Source: Agapetus fuscipes (taxonomy: Eukaryota; Arthropoda; Insecta; Trichoptera; Glossosomatidae). Taken from it: a stretch of 64,000 nucleotides of DNA. Position numbers and translations under genes: made by a program. Every line of letters begins with the position of its first letter. Positions within the stretch are counted from its first letter, which is position 1. The notes below the pieces were generated by a model that saw only the letters and a list, made by a program, of their open reading frames with translations, was not told where the DNA came from and did no database searches. This document shows positions 9,291-20,330 of this stretch, piece after piece. The stretch spans positions 9,633,215-9,697,214 of the forward strand of contig OX637346.1 of assembly GCA_951799405.1 (NCBI GenBank), in the 5' to 3' direction.

Positions 9291-10061
9291 GATATGAGAG
9301 AAGAAGAAGAAAAAACAATGAGAGCAGAAGATAAATTTCAATCGATTATATTCACAAGGTTATATAAATTATTCAACACTTGTTGATTCAATAAATGCGA
9401 AGTTATTCCAAACATGAAAACATAAAGTTAGAATAAACCAAACGCTCAATAAGCGCGTAATTATATATCCCTTAATATAATTTGCTGGTGAGATGCTGCC
9501 GCCGCAGTTTGTTCAGCAAACACTTGAATAGTTTCCAAGTCTTGGAAATCTCCTTATTTATAACCTGCACCGCTTTGTGCGAAACTATCTCCAAGAAATT
9601 TTGTTAACTTTGCAAATACTCGATACCCAGCGAGTTTCATAATGTGCGGAAATATTTGCTCTAAGGAGAGATGCAACATGGAGCGACGATATGAAGAGAT
9701 TCGTGTTTGAGTTTCTTTGAGGGCGTATCACCGTTTGACGTATATTTTTGACATGCACGGGGAAGTTGTATCGCGAGTGTGGGATTTGCACATGTTACAT
9801 GTGAATGCATCGGTTCTATGATAGAACGATGAAAAGACAGTGAAAAACGACACATGACATAACGACACATGAGAGAACGACACATGACAAAATATCGCAG
9901 GAGAGTACATCACAATGTAACACAACATAATACATGCATGAGTTTTTTGACATGCCGTTTACGGTGTTTTGTGTTGTTTTTTCATGTGCCGTTTATCGTA
10001 CGTCTGTTTTAGGTAATGTTTTGTCATGTGATTTTTAATCCTTGTGTTATTTTGTCAGCCA
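9291..10061. other. Non-coding stretch with a short 15-bp tandem repeat
   Basis: Three copies of a 15-bp unit (aacgacacatgacat and variants) lie at about 9846-9890. The overlapping minus-strand frames full of MCR(S/Y) are translations of this repeat. No gene recognised elsewhere. Confidence 0.55.
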
Positions 10062-10232
10062 CGTGTAAGTTTACGCTTACACATGATGCATGTGTACATA
10101 CAAGATAAATCAAAGCTCACATGAGCTTAAACTTTGCAATTCGTGCCACCTTTCCCCGAAAACCGTGTGGTTCTCGGGGAAAGTTCTCACAGCATGAAGG
10201 GTCAGCCTCATTCCAACCTATTAGTCAAAACA
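10062..10232 (-). repeat. SINE-like family A copy with an internal hairpin
   Basis: Recognised by acgcttacacatgatgcatg and cctcattccaacctattagt. The usual tccctgaaacagggg segment is replaced by a 32-bp hairpin (10151-10182: tttccccgaaaacc / ggttctcggggaaa). Confidence 0.65.
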
Positions 10233-10321
10233 TGAGTAAAAAAAATGCATTAATGCATTAACAAATCAATAATTTCAATAATTGCTCGTAATAGGTACAA
10301 AAATACGTAAAATAGTGGTTG

Positions 10322-10433
10322 GTGTGAGACCGACTCCTTTACTTGTAAAAATAAAAGTCACGAATCGCCACATACGACCTCTTTGGAGATAACGCAGGAA
10401 ATACGTTACACTGTATGTGTAGCTTTGTTGCAG
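10322..10433 (+). repeat. SINE family B, 3' fragment
   Basis: Contains accgactcctttacttgtaa, cgccacatacgacctc and gtatgtgtagctttgttgc in family order. Head and middle are absent. Confidence 0.65.
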
Positions 10434-10578
10434 TGATAAAACTCGGGAAAAGTACGGATGTATTGAATAATGAATATTATAAGTTGTGATATTAATCCAG
10501 CTTATCCAGCTAAGAGAGAGTTCTACAAACTTCCGAGTCTTATGCTCTATAGTCTTTATCGTTCGTGGAAGAGATCTC

Positions 10579-10720
10579 TACCCCAAGTACTAGACTTAAC
10601 GTTTGATCTCAATCACAACTTTCTACCAAAAAAACATAGAAAAAAAAATAACACCTCTAGTGAGCGTTTTAGTTTCGATAATAACTCAGTAAACGCTTTG
10701 GTTGAGTTTAAACTTACGGA
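10579..10720 (+). repeat. Foldback element family D, diverged
   Basis: Starts taccccaagtactagac, has the central cctctagtgagcgttttag and right-half aaacgctttggttgagttt. The right terminus is decayed. Confidence 0.6.
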
Positions 10721-11040
10721 ATTATACAGTATTGAAAACATTCAGAGTATTGTTATACGTAGGTACGTATATATTTGCTACGTTTAATACATGGATGAGA
10801 ATGCTTTCTACGATGACTCGTATTTTTCTTGTTAAACTCAGCTTCCATTTAATTAGTTACACTGTTCGTCTATCCTTGTGTAACCTATATATGTATTTTC
10901 GTTTTGTCTTATCTTTTTGAGTGCTTCTCTTTTCAGCAACAAACATTTTGTCTTACGTAAACTTTTGTTGTTATACCTTTTACTTTTATTCTGATTTCAA
11001 ATATTGTTTCTTGAATTATTATAAACTCTTCAAAGTTTGC

Positions 11041-11256
11041 ATGAAACTGACCCTCATTGTGTAAAAAAATAGTTCACTTTTGCCAATAGGAAAGGCAACT
11101 TTATTAAAAAAAGTTTATGTTCATGTGAGCTCTGATTCATTTTGAATGCACACATGCAGAATTTGTAAGCGTGAATTTACATGTGTCTGCTTGTGGACAT
11201 GCATTATATGTAAATATATATAAAGAGATCTTATTTGATTTGCAACTTAGATTACG
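11041..11256 (+). repeat. SINE-like family A copy, diverged
   Basis: Starts atgaaactgaccctcattgtg and ends tgcaacttagatta. The central part is shortened. Confidence 0.65.
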
Positions 11257-11540
11257 GATGATTGAAAAAGTGATTTTTATTTTGACACATTAAAAGGTTC
11301 CACAGCCAATGCTAACAATACTGTGGAGAAATATTTAGTTGAAAGCAACATGTTGCCTCATGCCGACTTTTCCAGAAAAAGAAAAATGAAAACCATTTGC
11401 TACAGTTTTAGTTGTCACTCATACCGACACATATGTCAAGTAATAATCTAAATTAATTTTAATGGCGAAACTAAAGTTATTTCAACATGTAAGTTGTTTC
11501 AGTTTTTATTCATACCTTGAATGTGATTTGTCGTGTATGC

Positions 11541-11793
11541 TCCTTGACTTATAAGTTGGTATGCGGCTGACCACCCATGCTGTAAAAATAGTTCACTTTG
11601 CCAATGTCACCCCTGTTTCAGGGAAGGACGGCAAGAGTTGCAGGGTGTATGTCCATTTGAGATTTGGTTTTTATGTTGTAGGTTCACATGCGGCATGTGC
11701 AAGCGCGAACTTGTACGTGTCTGCTTGTGAAAATGCATGTTATGTGAATCTCCAATGTAAAATATCTTTGCAACTTAGATTAGATTAGATTGA
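11541..11793 (+). repeat. SINE-like family A, full-length copy
   Basis: Complete copy: starts tccttgacttataagttggt, contains gccaatgtcacccctgtttc and cacatgcggcatgtgcaagc, and ends gcaacttagattagattaga. Only 285 bp separate it from the previous copy in the same orientation. Confidence 0.8.
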
Positions 11794-13241
11794 ATATGTG
11801 CTTACTGTTTAAGAATAAAAAACCGGTTAATAATGCATGAAAAGTGTTAAGCAAATGGCAGGAACAAGATTAATTGATGACCTTTAAAATGAAATTTCCC
11901 GTAAATAATTTATTATGAGTGCTTTCACAATTTAAAGCTTAAACTTTTTAAATGTGCAGCCCGTTAATTTGTGAACATTTCCATGTTTTCCTTGAGCATT
12001 CCGTGTTGTGAGTTGGTTAAGGAGTGACTCCCCCGCTCCCGACTATGTCGACATGCAAGTCTGCCTTATTTAAAAAGCACTCTAGCCGTAATTTCAGTAC
12101 TTTAGACTCTCCTCACCGGCGGCTACCTCTTATCGTCTAATATTCCACTACCAAATTATAAAGCCAGTCCCAGACTGCCTTTTACTTAGCCCGCATTAGC
12201 AAGGAAAATAAAATTGCCGAGTTACTCAATTTTCCGCGTCTAATCGTCCTTTAATAAGGAATTAATGGACGTTGTTGTAGTAATTATTAAAAACACATTT
12301 AATGATATTTTTTCTTCTCGTAATATTGTAAACTATCATGAGTTACTTGATACTATCCTTACAAATTTTATGATGCTGTGTGAGGATAAATGGTTCGAGT
12401 TCGATATTTATTTTTTCTATTATTAAGAATTATAATTTTTACGTGAATTACATTTTTTTTCCAAAATTTATTACTTTTTTTATTTTGATATAAATTTGTA
12501 GTACATTTATTTTCTTATGAAAACTATTAACTCTTTAATTGTGAGAAATTACAAACGTTTTCAATCCTCATCATCATCATGTATTCAAAAAAATGTATTT
12601 CTGGGAAACAGCTCTCTGTATCTGCAGTGAAATTTGATTGAAAACTTGGGCATTCATTGTGTGTGGACTGAAAAAGCTATGTATTATTGTGCCCCGTTTT
12701 TTAAAGTTCTATTTAGTACAAATTTGTGAAAAAATAAATCTGAAATAGATTAAAATAAACATTTTTCTTTTATTAAAAAAAGTAAGGCACCAAAATAACG
12801 TTAAAATCTGTTTTATTTGTTAAAATCCGATAGACACACAGGAGAGCTTTTGCTGTTATAATACGAGTGACTATTGAAATGCCTGTAGCGGACGGTACCC
12901 AAAGTTTTTTGTCTTGAATTTCACAATGCGAAACTCTCAAGTACTTCAGTATACATTAATTTGTGAGAGCTTTTTTTTTTTTTATTCCACGCTCTAGTTT
13001 TTTAAAAGCTTTGAACTTTCCGTTCCCTGAATAATTGTTTGTCAAAGGAAACATCTCTTCAGAATGAAAAAGTAAAATATGGCAAGGAAATGCATCGCAG
13101 TGAAATGTTTATATTTTACTGTGTACTGAAAACTTTGTGCGTTTTAAACATCGTTTATTGATTCTCATGAACTAAAAATGTTTAAGTTGAGTCAGAAGTG
13201 AATTTAGATTTTTATTTTTCAGTTTCATCTCGATCTTATAA
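11794..13241. other. AT-rich non-coding stretch
   Basis: No gene or repeat family recognised. A polypyrimidine tract plus AG (tttttatttttcag) ends at 13222, just upstream of the coding-like segment. However, the frame joined directly to it does not match that segment. Confidence 0.45.
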
Positions 13242-13469
13242 AATAAAAACAAACAAAAGGTACTGCAATCGGTACGTAAAATTATTGTACTACTTTTATT
13301 TTTATTATTATTCTATATCAACATCTTTCTGATCTATATCGCATTCATATGCTTGGCATTGACCTATTGGCAACTAATTAGCTACGATCTATGCGAGTTT
13401 TTCAAGACACATTCGGAGGACGTGATCTATGAGATCATGAACTATGTCTTCTATTTCTCAGGTTTTTAG
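13242..13469 (+). pseudogene. Possible exon or remnant of a multi-pass membrane protein
   Basis: A 75-codon open frame between a TAA (13239) and a TAG (13467) has no obvious start. From about 13321 codon choice becomes coding-like (many C/G third positions, for example atc tat atc gca ttc), unlike the AT-rich surroundings. It encodes a long hydrophobic run (IIVLLLFLLLFYINIFLIYI) followed by a polar stretch with CEFFKTHSEDVIYEIMNYVF. This suits a transmembrane helix plus loop. Insect gustatory or odorant receptors have such segments, but no diagnostic motif is visible. A clean acceptor in this frame was not found and the candidate donor (tctcag|gttttt) is weak, so it may be a pseudogene. Confidence 0.35.
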
Positions 13470-13880
13470 TAAAGGTATATATAGTCATTCCGGATATGAT
13501 CTGTCAATGTTCTGCCCGCAATCCAACATGTATTTCAGGTTCTCTGAGTAGTCCTTTCGTTATTATTGTCCCACTCTAGCTTCTATCTTACACAAGTTGT
13601 ATTCGAGTTTATTCTTACTTTACTGTCGATGCTAATGTTCCATACAATTGTTTTGCATTAAATTTTAAATAACATAGCTAAATTCAAATATAAGAGCAAA
13701 GCTTAAATCTCGAAAATTTCTCACATTTTGGTGGCAGAAATTAGATTTGACAGAGTAGGTGACAGAATTGTGAAACATTATTCCATGTATTGGGGGACCT
13801 GTCGATGAGGTTTCACACCGTTAACCACATATGACCCTAGGACCACCACGTACGCTGTGAATATTAGAGGAGATAGTGCC
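13470..13880. other. Non-coding stretch
   Basis: No gene or repeat recognised. aaag|gtatat at about 13474 resembles a splice donor but lies after the in-frame stop. Confidence 0.4.
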
Positions 13881-14032
13881 TTAAGTATAAAACATCACAT
13901 TTAAACGCAGCTATAGCGTTCACCTATAAATAAGTAGAACCAAAAAAAGAGCATCTATTAGATGTTTTAGTTTCAAGATATTTTTGGGTAAACGTTTAGG
14001 TTGAGTTTAAGCGTTTTATACTTGGGTACTGA
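13881..14032 (+). repeat. Foldback element family D
   Basis: Ends ttaagtataaaac and gttttatacttgggta are inverted. The centre reads gcatctattagatgttttag. Confidence 0.7.
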
Positions 14033-15830
14033 TGATCCATACACTGTTGGAATTTTAATGAGGACTTGGGGATGTTGCTCGACTTGTCGCGAAAACTGTC
14101 AATATCCCTAAAATTACATTATATTATGTAGTTCGCGAGGATAGACTGACTGGTAATATAGAAATATTTAGGTTCGAAAAATGTTCACATCAGATGAAGT
14201 TAATATTTCTGTTTTATTCCAATTTTTAATGCTCAAGAAAGCAGTCGAGCACCTTATTAAAAAACATATTGAACGAATAAATCTTTGAGGATTGAGGAAC
14301 TTTTTGTCTTCAGAACCATTATACGTTTTTGAAAGAATAACATTATCTGCTACAATACAAATTATTCAAAAAACCACTGTAATACTTGCTTTACAAGTAT
14401 TTAATTCAATAAAATTTTAAAAATGCAAACACATTTTTTAAACATTAAGACCAATAATTTATTTATATCAATGATAAAGACACTTTAAATGTTTTTTAAC
14501 GTAATTTTACAAGTAAATTCTGTTCTATCTGGAAAAAGTGAATTTTCGTCGAACTATAGATACATTCACGTTTGACCCAGTTATTCACCTGAACTTATAA
14601 GAGGTTTAACTGAATGATTAGAAAAATTTAGTACAAAGAAGCGAGGCAGATGAAATAAATAAGAATGTCTCAGAAATAGGAAACCTATCCACTTTCATCT
14701 ATAAATAATCAGAGGTAAAAATTCACATTTCTTCATCATTTTCTCCCAATACTCCATTGGATTTAATTACTAGTATCAAAAAGTTGAAATTTAGAGGTAA
14801 AAGCCCCAAGTGTGAAAAATTGAAACGCACCAAATTTAAACCAAGCTTAGAAAATATACATGGAAGTAAAACGCTCTCCAAAGTAAGAATACATTTCATT
14901 GTTAGCGACTTGATTGGGTTTAAAAAAAAGTTGTACGCTAAGGTCAAAGATTAAATTCCTCGCTATAAACCTAGGTAAGTAAAAAATGCTTCAAATAACA
15001 CAGATTTTGTAATTTCTTTTCCGTATTTAAACTTTTTTTGTATTAATAATATGAAGAATTTCAATCAGCTTTGAAGGAGATTTTTTTACCTGAACAATTA
15101 TTTTTAATTAAAATGTCTTCAAAATCAAATGAGGATTTTTTTTCGTAATTCCTTTAACAGCATGCCGTTTGAGGTAAGACTTTTTTTTTGTTAGAGGTAA
15201 GTTTTGAGATAAGAAATTCTTACGCAAAAAATGGATTCATTATTAAAACATTTCACGGATTTAATTCTTAAATGTAAAGCTGTATGTATTATTTTATTTT
15301 AGCTCAGCTCAATATAATATGAATTTTAAGATTGATTATGTTTTTAAAATCTTTAATTAAAAATTCAGTATGAGGTATCAACTGAAAAATACACCAATAT
15401 ATTTTTTTAATAACCTGGATTTTTCGGCACTAAGTTTGTGAAAGTTCATTTTTAGAAATTTAACTACACATTCAACTTTCTCAAAATACACTACTTCAGT
15501 TAATTTTGTACACAACATAATTGTACCTAATTGAATTAATACATATTTGTTTATGACTCAATTTAGAATAAATTGAAAAAAATCTAGTCCAAGATTCGGA
15601 TAACAATGACTTTTTGAAAATTCAGCCGGATTAATCGACTGCTTTTTTCCTTACATAGACACGTCCCAGCTCTGGGTTTTTTCCCATTAAACGGTTGGTT
15701 TTATTAGGAAGCGGCGAGTGGCGGCTAGCAGGGGAGGTGGGCGGCTTATTCAATGGGCGGTTGATAATGAAATCGCAGCTGGAGGGCGGGGGCGGTTCAC
15801 ACCAATTAATTTACCTGCTTCAGCTCACTG
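14033..15830. other. AT-rich non-coding stretch with one GC-richer block
   Basis: No gene recognised. Overlapping opposite-strand frames at 14723-14954 are lysine- or leucine-rich with no motif and are treated as chance. Positions about 15700-15820 form a GC-rich, repeat-free block (gcggcgagtggcggctagca) next to a D element. Confidence 0.45.
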
Positions 15831-15965
15831 TACCCAAGTAAAAAACACAACCTTCAAACTCAAACATTTCGTAAACAAAAAAATGTATACAAACTAAAAC
15901 AGCAGCTCTAGTGAGCTTGTTGTACTCTTAACATTTTTGCTGAAACTCTTTTTTTGAGCTTACAC
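15831..15965 (+). repeat. Foldback element family D
   Basis: Starts tacccaagtaaaaaacac, has aaactaaaacagcagctct then agtgagcttg at the centre. The right end is decayed. Confidence 0.6.
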
Positions 15966-16276
15966 GGGATACTGGACTTCTATAGGAAGCCCCGTAATCA
16001 CTTTTCGACTCGCTAACTCTATTTTGCCCGAGAAGAATCGAGAGAGATCTTGCTCTATCAATAAATTTACCCTAGCGTGTGAGACAGATTTAATATAATG
16101 ACTCGGAGGAAAAAAAGGGTTGAAAAAAGCAGTGATTATTAAATGGTAGCTATTTGGCTCTCCAACAGAATTAAGCTCACGGAAAATCAGTTGTGCCTTT
16201 TGGTATACATATGACATAATAAACGTCTGATTTTAAAATTTTAGACTACGATTCCAAAATCTTTTGAAATAAGTAG

Positions 16277-16415
16277 ATCATTTGCAGTTGCTAGTCCTCT
16301 GGACTGGAATACGAAAACTCACCATGTAAGAGAAATAAAGAATCATGGAAAATTTTGAAGGCAATAAAAACAATCTGGGATCATTTTCATGAGACGAGCG
16401 CCCTTGAAGTGACCA
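16277..16415 (+). pseudogene. LINE reverse transcriptase C-terminal debris
   Basis: Translation gives FAVASPLDWNTK, the counterpart of FAVAGPLAWN at 5742. Similarity to that copy continues to cttgaagtga. The frame is broken and no catalytic domain is present. Confidence 0.5.
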
Positions 16416-17069
16416 CATCACAAAACAGTGCTTTTAACAAGTCATCAAATTTATCATCATTTACCGGTTTTGAAAAGTTCAGAAAGACTTAAAATATGCC
16501 GTGTTTTTCTACTAAAGACATTTAAGGACGATTGATTTGAAACTAAATCTCCCTTCAATAGCTTGAAGAGTTTTTCTTATTTAAGTAACTAACCCTATAA
16601 TGGAATTGGGACCTGTAATTTTCGTCCTGATTATATTTAAAATGCGTCGTATGGAAGAACCAAAGTAGGAAATCTAAGATTTTTCAAAAATAATATAAAA
16701 ATGTGTTTATATCGACGGTTAAAAGGAAGTAGGGCATAAGCGACAAAAACTAAATTGTTCAAGAGAGCAGTTTAAAGTTTAAGATTGAAAAAAAATGGCA
16801 TAACTTTTTTATTTTTATCATATCGTTAAAATCAAAGCAGCTCTAACATTAAAAAAGGCATTAATTGGCATTCATATTAATGTGGTTTTACGATGTTTTA
16901 TGTCACAAGGGCCTTTAGGACGAAAAAGGCTAAAATCTTGTCGGTTACACCAAAACCATACTTCGAAAACGCAGTTTGGGTATAAATAAAAAATATATAT
17001 ATACAAATATTTTGTTTTTTTTTTTTTTTTTTTTGAAAAGTTTTAGCGGAAACATTGTAGAACTCCATT
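16416..17069. other. AT-rich non-coding stretch
   Basis: No gene recognised. Ends with a TA run and a T tract (about 17013-17034) next to the large inverted repeat. Confidence 0.45.
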
Positions 17070-17890
17070 TTAATTATTAAAAAATGATAACAAACTTTGT
17101 TTAGTTCTACTTTATTTATTTTTATTTAGTTACAAACAAAAATAACGAGTTGTGACCGGTTTCGGCCTCTTGGCCATCCTCAGAGAAACTGAAATCTTAA
17201 AATAATGGGAGACTATATAAAGCAAAATGAATATTATACACACAGTAGAATTAGGAGAAATATGAAAAATTATAAAGAATAGCTTTGTGAATTTATCAAG
17301 TTGTATACTAAGAACAATATGGACAAAAACAAATAGTCAAATAAATAATTATAAAAAATTATAAAAAAACACAGAGTTTTATTTTCACAAATTGAGTATT
17401 TATTTCAACCTCAAAATTTCCAAATTTACATAAAACATACATTCCTTCTTGTTTGTTTAATCCTCTTAATGGTTCATTTCTCAGAACATTATCTTACACT
17501 TGTCATTTTTCTAGTATTGGTAAATAAAGTTACTTTATAATTGTTCATAATTTTGTATTGTTCCTTGTTACGGGTTAAATTTACTTAAATTTATTCTTAG
17601 TAAATTTCCTACTCTTCACTTAACTATTTGTTTTTGTCCATATTGTTCTTAGTATACAACTTGATAAATTCACAAAGCTATTCTTTATAATTTTTCATAT
17701 TTCTCCTAATTCTACTGTGTGTATAATATTCATTTTGCTTTATATAGTCTCCCATTATTTTAAGATTTCAGTTTCTCTGAGGATGGCCAAGAGGCCGAAA
17801 CCGGTCACAACTCGTTATTTTTGTTTGTAACTAAATAAAAATAAATAAAGTAGAACTAAACAAAGTTTGTTATCATTTTTTAATAATTAA
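17070..17890. mobile_element. Long inverted-repeat, Penelope-like element (E1), 268-bp arms
   Basis: Arms 17070-17337 and 17623-17890 are equal in length and, read by eye, almost perfectly complementary around a 285-bp spacer. Each arm contains tctgaggatggccaagaggc followed by cgaaaccggtcac (plus strand at 17777, minus at 17160). Such palindrome-bearing inverted terminal units are typical of Penelope-like retroelements. No coding sequence lies between the arms. If transcribed it would fold into a long double-stranded hairpin. Confidence 0.7.
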
Positions 17891-18230
17891 ATATTTTGTT
17901 CTATATATTTATCTCATTTGAAAACAAAATCGTAGAATGCTGCCTTTGATACAAATATTGTTTGCGTTAAATGTTTTCAGTCAATTTCCTCTAGAACCTT
18001 CGATGGGCATTACCAAGCTTCAATACGCTTCCGTTCCATCATAAGCGTAGACTGCAAATAAAACCACATCAATATTCTTTGTGCGGTGGAAATTCATCGA
18101 TTGCATTACTCGGCACAAATTCTCCGATCCGAAACTATTTATCTTCTATCAACGTCACACAACTACACCCATTTAAGTACTAACGTCTCTGTCATTTTGC
18201 CCGCCACCGTCAGATCATTTGTCATTGCCT
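17891..18230. other. Non-coding stretch
   Basis: No gene recognised. The 79-codon plus frame starting at 18086 overlaps the following D element and shows no motif. Confidence 0.4.
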
Positions 18231-18382
18231 GTACCCCAAGAATAAAACTACGTGAAAACTCAACCAAAGCGTTTCAGCAAAAAGTATTAAAACCAAAACA
18301 TCCACTGAAAGCACTGTTTCAGTAAGTATGCATTTTCGGTAAACTTGATAGTTGAGTTTAAAGGAAAAATTTTATTCTTGAG
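18231..18382 (+). repeat. Foldback element family D
   Basis: Starts gtaccccaagaataaaac and ends attttattcttgagg, inverted ends. Contains aaaactcaaccaaagcgttt and its mirrored ggttgagttt-like half. Confidence 0.7.
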
Positions 18383-18811
18383 GCACTGCCCTGCCTTGAA
18401 AGCCGCCATTCTGAGCGAGAGGAAAAACAGGCCCATCCGCGTTTCCCTCCTTTTTTCCCTCGGCCTTCTTTTTTTCATACTTCCTCCGCCCCCGAAACTA
18501 ATTCATTATAATATAATTTACGCAACGTTGGAACTGAAATACTGAAGGATTTGTTGAAAACGCAAAAAATGTATTTGAATATCAGAAATAAGTTGGTGCC
18601 AAATTTATTCCTATAAGCTTTGAGATTCAAAAAAATTAAAATTTTGTAGACGCCAGACTATATATTTATGTATATCAATATTAATGATTGGCCAATTAAA
18701 GGGCGTTTAAATTTGTATATAATGATTAAGTTGCGCTGCATTTTGCGTTATTAAACAATTTTAAACACTGTTTAAAGATTTTAAATTATGATTACGGTCG
18801 TTAGACATTGT

Positions 18812-19150
18812 AAGGAATGAAAAAAAAAAACGGATTTTACTGACCGTGTAAAAGAGAAGAACGATTTTCTCTACGTTTCGTCGGAGTCATATCCGACGTC
18901 TTCAGGAGACGTGTGTCCTTCACAAAAAGGTGAGCTATAGTGACATCTATGGACGCATCACCGAAGGTTATTAAAAATACCTATAACCTTCGGCCCCGAA
19001 CAAACAACAATAATTCAACAGTTCGTGGTTCCTTTTTGTGAAGGACACACGTCTCCTGAAGACGTCGGATATGACTCCGACGAAACGTAGAGAAAATCGT
19101 TCTTCTCTTTTACACGGTCAGTAAAATCCGTTTTTTTTTTTTCATTCCTT
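18812..19150. mobile_element. Inverted-repeat, Penelope-like element (E2), 119-bp arms
   Basis: Arms 18812-18930 and 19031-19150 are complementary except for one base in an A/T run. The spacer is 100 bp. The arms carry cctgaagacgtcggatatga and ctccgacgaaacg. A third, diverged copy of one arm lies at about 19195-19300 (acacgtctcctaatgacgtc). No coding sequence. Confidence 0.75.
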
Positions 19151-19300
19151 AAACACTGTTTATTTTTTTTAAACAAAATCGTTGAGAAAAATTCTAATCA
19201 TTATCTAGAGACACGTCTCCTAATGACGTCAGATACGACTACGAAGAAAAGTTGACAACCCGTTTTCCTCTACAACACGGTTCGAAAAGTCCGTATTTAT

Positions 19301-19682
19301 TTCTATACAAAATGTCTAATCAAATGTGAATATATATTGTAATACCATTTCAAAAAAGCTTCTCGTTGTATAATATAGTATTCAATAGGTAAATCAAACT
19401 TTAAGTACTAATTTCGTTTGCTGTCCAAATGGGATAGAATGAGGTCTTGCAGAATACCTATTTTCAAAAATGCATGGCTCAACAATAAAAACCGTCCGTA
19501 AACATACGGAAATTCTCAAGCGTCGCCTTTAGAAGTCAATAAATGGCGTTTTCCGGCGAAGCTCCTTAGCGCTACTGGATTCCGTGTTCCCATCTTCTCA
19601 CCTAAGGCCAATTCACACACATCAGCGAGGCTAAAGCGTTGCGACCAGCACGTATCTAAGCTGAGAGATTAAAGTACTCTAA
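19301..19682. other. Non-coding stretch before a candidate exon
   Basis: No gene or repeat family recognised. Positions 19500-19660 are less AT-rich. An in-frame TAA sits directly before the ATG at 19683. Confidence 0.4.
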
Positions 19683-19872
19683 ATGGGATTCGTAGGGTTT
19701 ATTGTAAGCTTTGCTGTTGTACTTATATTCTCCTTAAAATTATTTAAGAATTTATTCTACGATAAATTTAACGATGAAGCAGCTCGTACTGTCTTGAGTA
19801 ATTTTTTTTCGGTGACAACAACGTTTGGTGGTTACCTGCTAACATTGATTCTTAAAATTAGCACAATGAAAT
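19683..19872 (+). CDS. Candidate exon of a multi-pass membrane protein
   Basis: From ATG 19683 the frame encodes two hydrophobic stretches: GFIVSFAVVLIFSLKLF (near residues 5-21) and FSVTTTFGGYLLTLILKI (near 42-59). A good splice donor (aaat|gtgagtaa) follows at 19873. The next in-frame codon would be a stop, which fits an exon end. Topology and the charged ends resemble insect chemoreceptors, but I see no diagnostic motif. It could be a first exon or a remnant. Confidence 0.35.
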
Positions 19873-19927
19873 GTGAGTAATGAGTATGTATGTATATCAA
19901 AAAATGTTACGCATTTTTTGAACGGAC

Positions 19928-19998
19928 AAGGTTAGCAACATTGGGCGTGGTCAGTGCTTGGATGGGTAACCGCTCAGGTACACCGCGTGTCGTTGGCA
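19928..19998 (+). repeat. 5S rRNA-derived segment (3' two-thirds)
   Basis: The segment reads ggttagcaacattgggcgtg, then gtcagtgcttggatgggtaa, ccgctcaggtacaccgcgtg and tcgttggc. These match the internal promoter region (A-box, then C-box ggatgggtgaccgct-like) and the 3' end of metazoan 5S rRNA with scattered changes. The 5' third is missing, so it is not a working 5S gene. It abuts a tRNA-headed SINE C copy, suggesting a 5S-tRNA composite SINE or a chance juxtaposition. Confidence 0.8.
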
Positions 19999-20002
19999 TC
20001 TT

Positions 20003-20327
20003 GGACCGGTCCGTAGTCCGTAGTGGCAACACTTCGGACTCGTAAATGGAAGGTTGTGGATTTGGATCCCGGCGGAGCACAAAAATATACCATTTATATT
20101 TCGAATGTGCTCTTCGCTGGGTTGAAAAATTCATAAACCTTTACCAATGACCGGTCACCAAAGGTCCATCCAGCCTTACAGCAACTGGATCTTGCTTGAG
20201 TATTGGCGCTTTGTAGCGACGACCAAGCTCGTACACCTCTGCGGCACTACAACAAGTGTCATAACCCCTAGAGTCTTTAGAATCTAGGGAGTCTCCCGCA
20301 CAGGATCTCTTAAAAAAAAAAAAAAAA
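20003..20327 (+). repeat. SINE family C, full-length, with A-tail
   Basis: The tRNA-like head has gtccgtagtggcaacactt (A-box side), cggactcgtaaatggaag and B-box ggatttggatcccgg. The body carries ctcttcgctgggttgaaaaa, aaccggtcacc-type sequence, tccagccttacagcaact and gggagtctcccgcacagg. It ends in a run of A at 20311-20326. It lies directly upstream of a coding-like frame. Confidence 0.8.
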
Positions 20328-20330
20328 CAC

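Noticed and set aside
9661..9928. Cysteine-rich repeat protein (MCRSLMCRYVMCR)
   Set aside because: It is the translation of a 15-bp tandem repeat (aacgacacatgacat) on the minus strand.
19928..19998. A functional 5S rRNA gene
   Set aside because: The 5' third is missing and there are several changes; only the 3' part is present.
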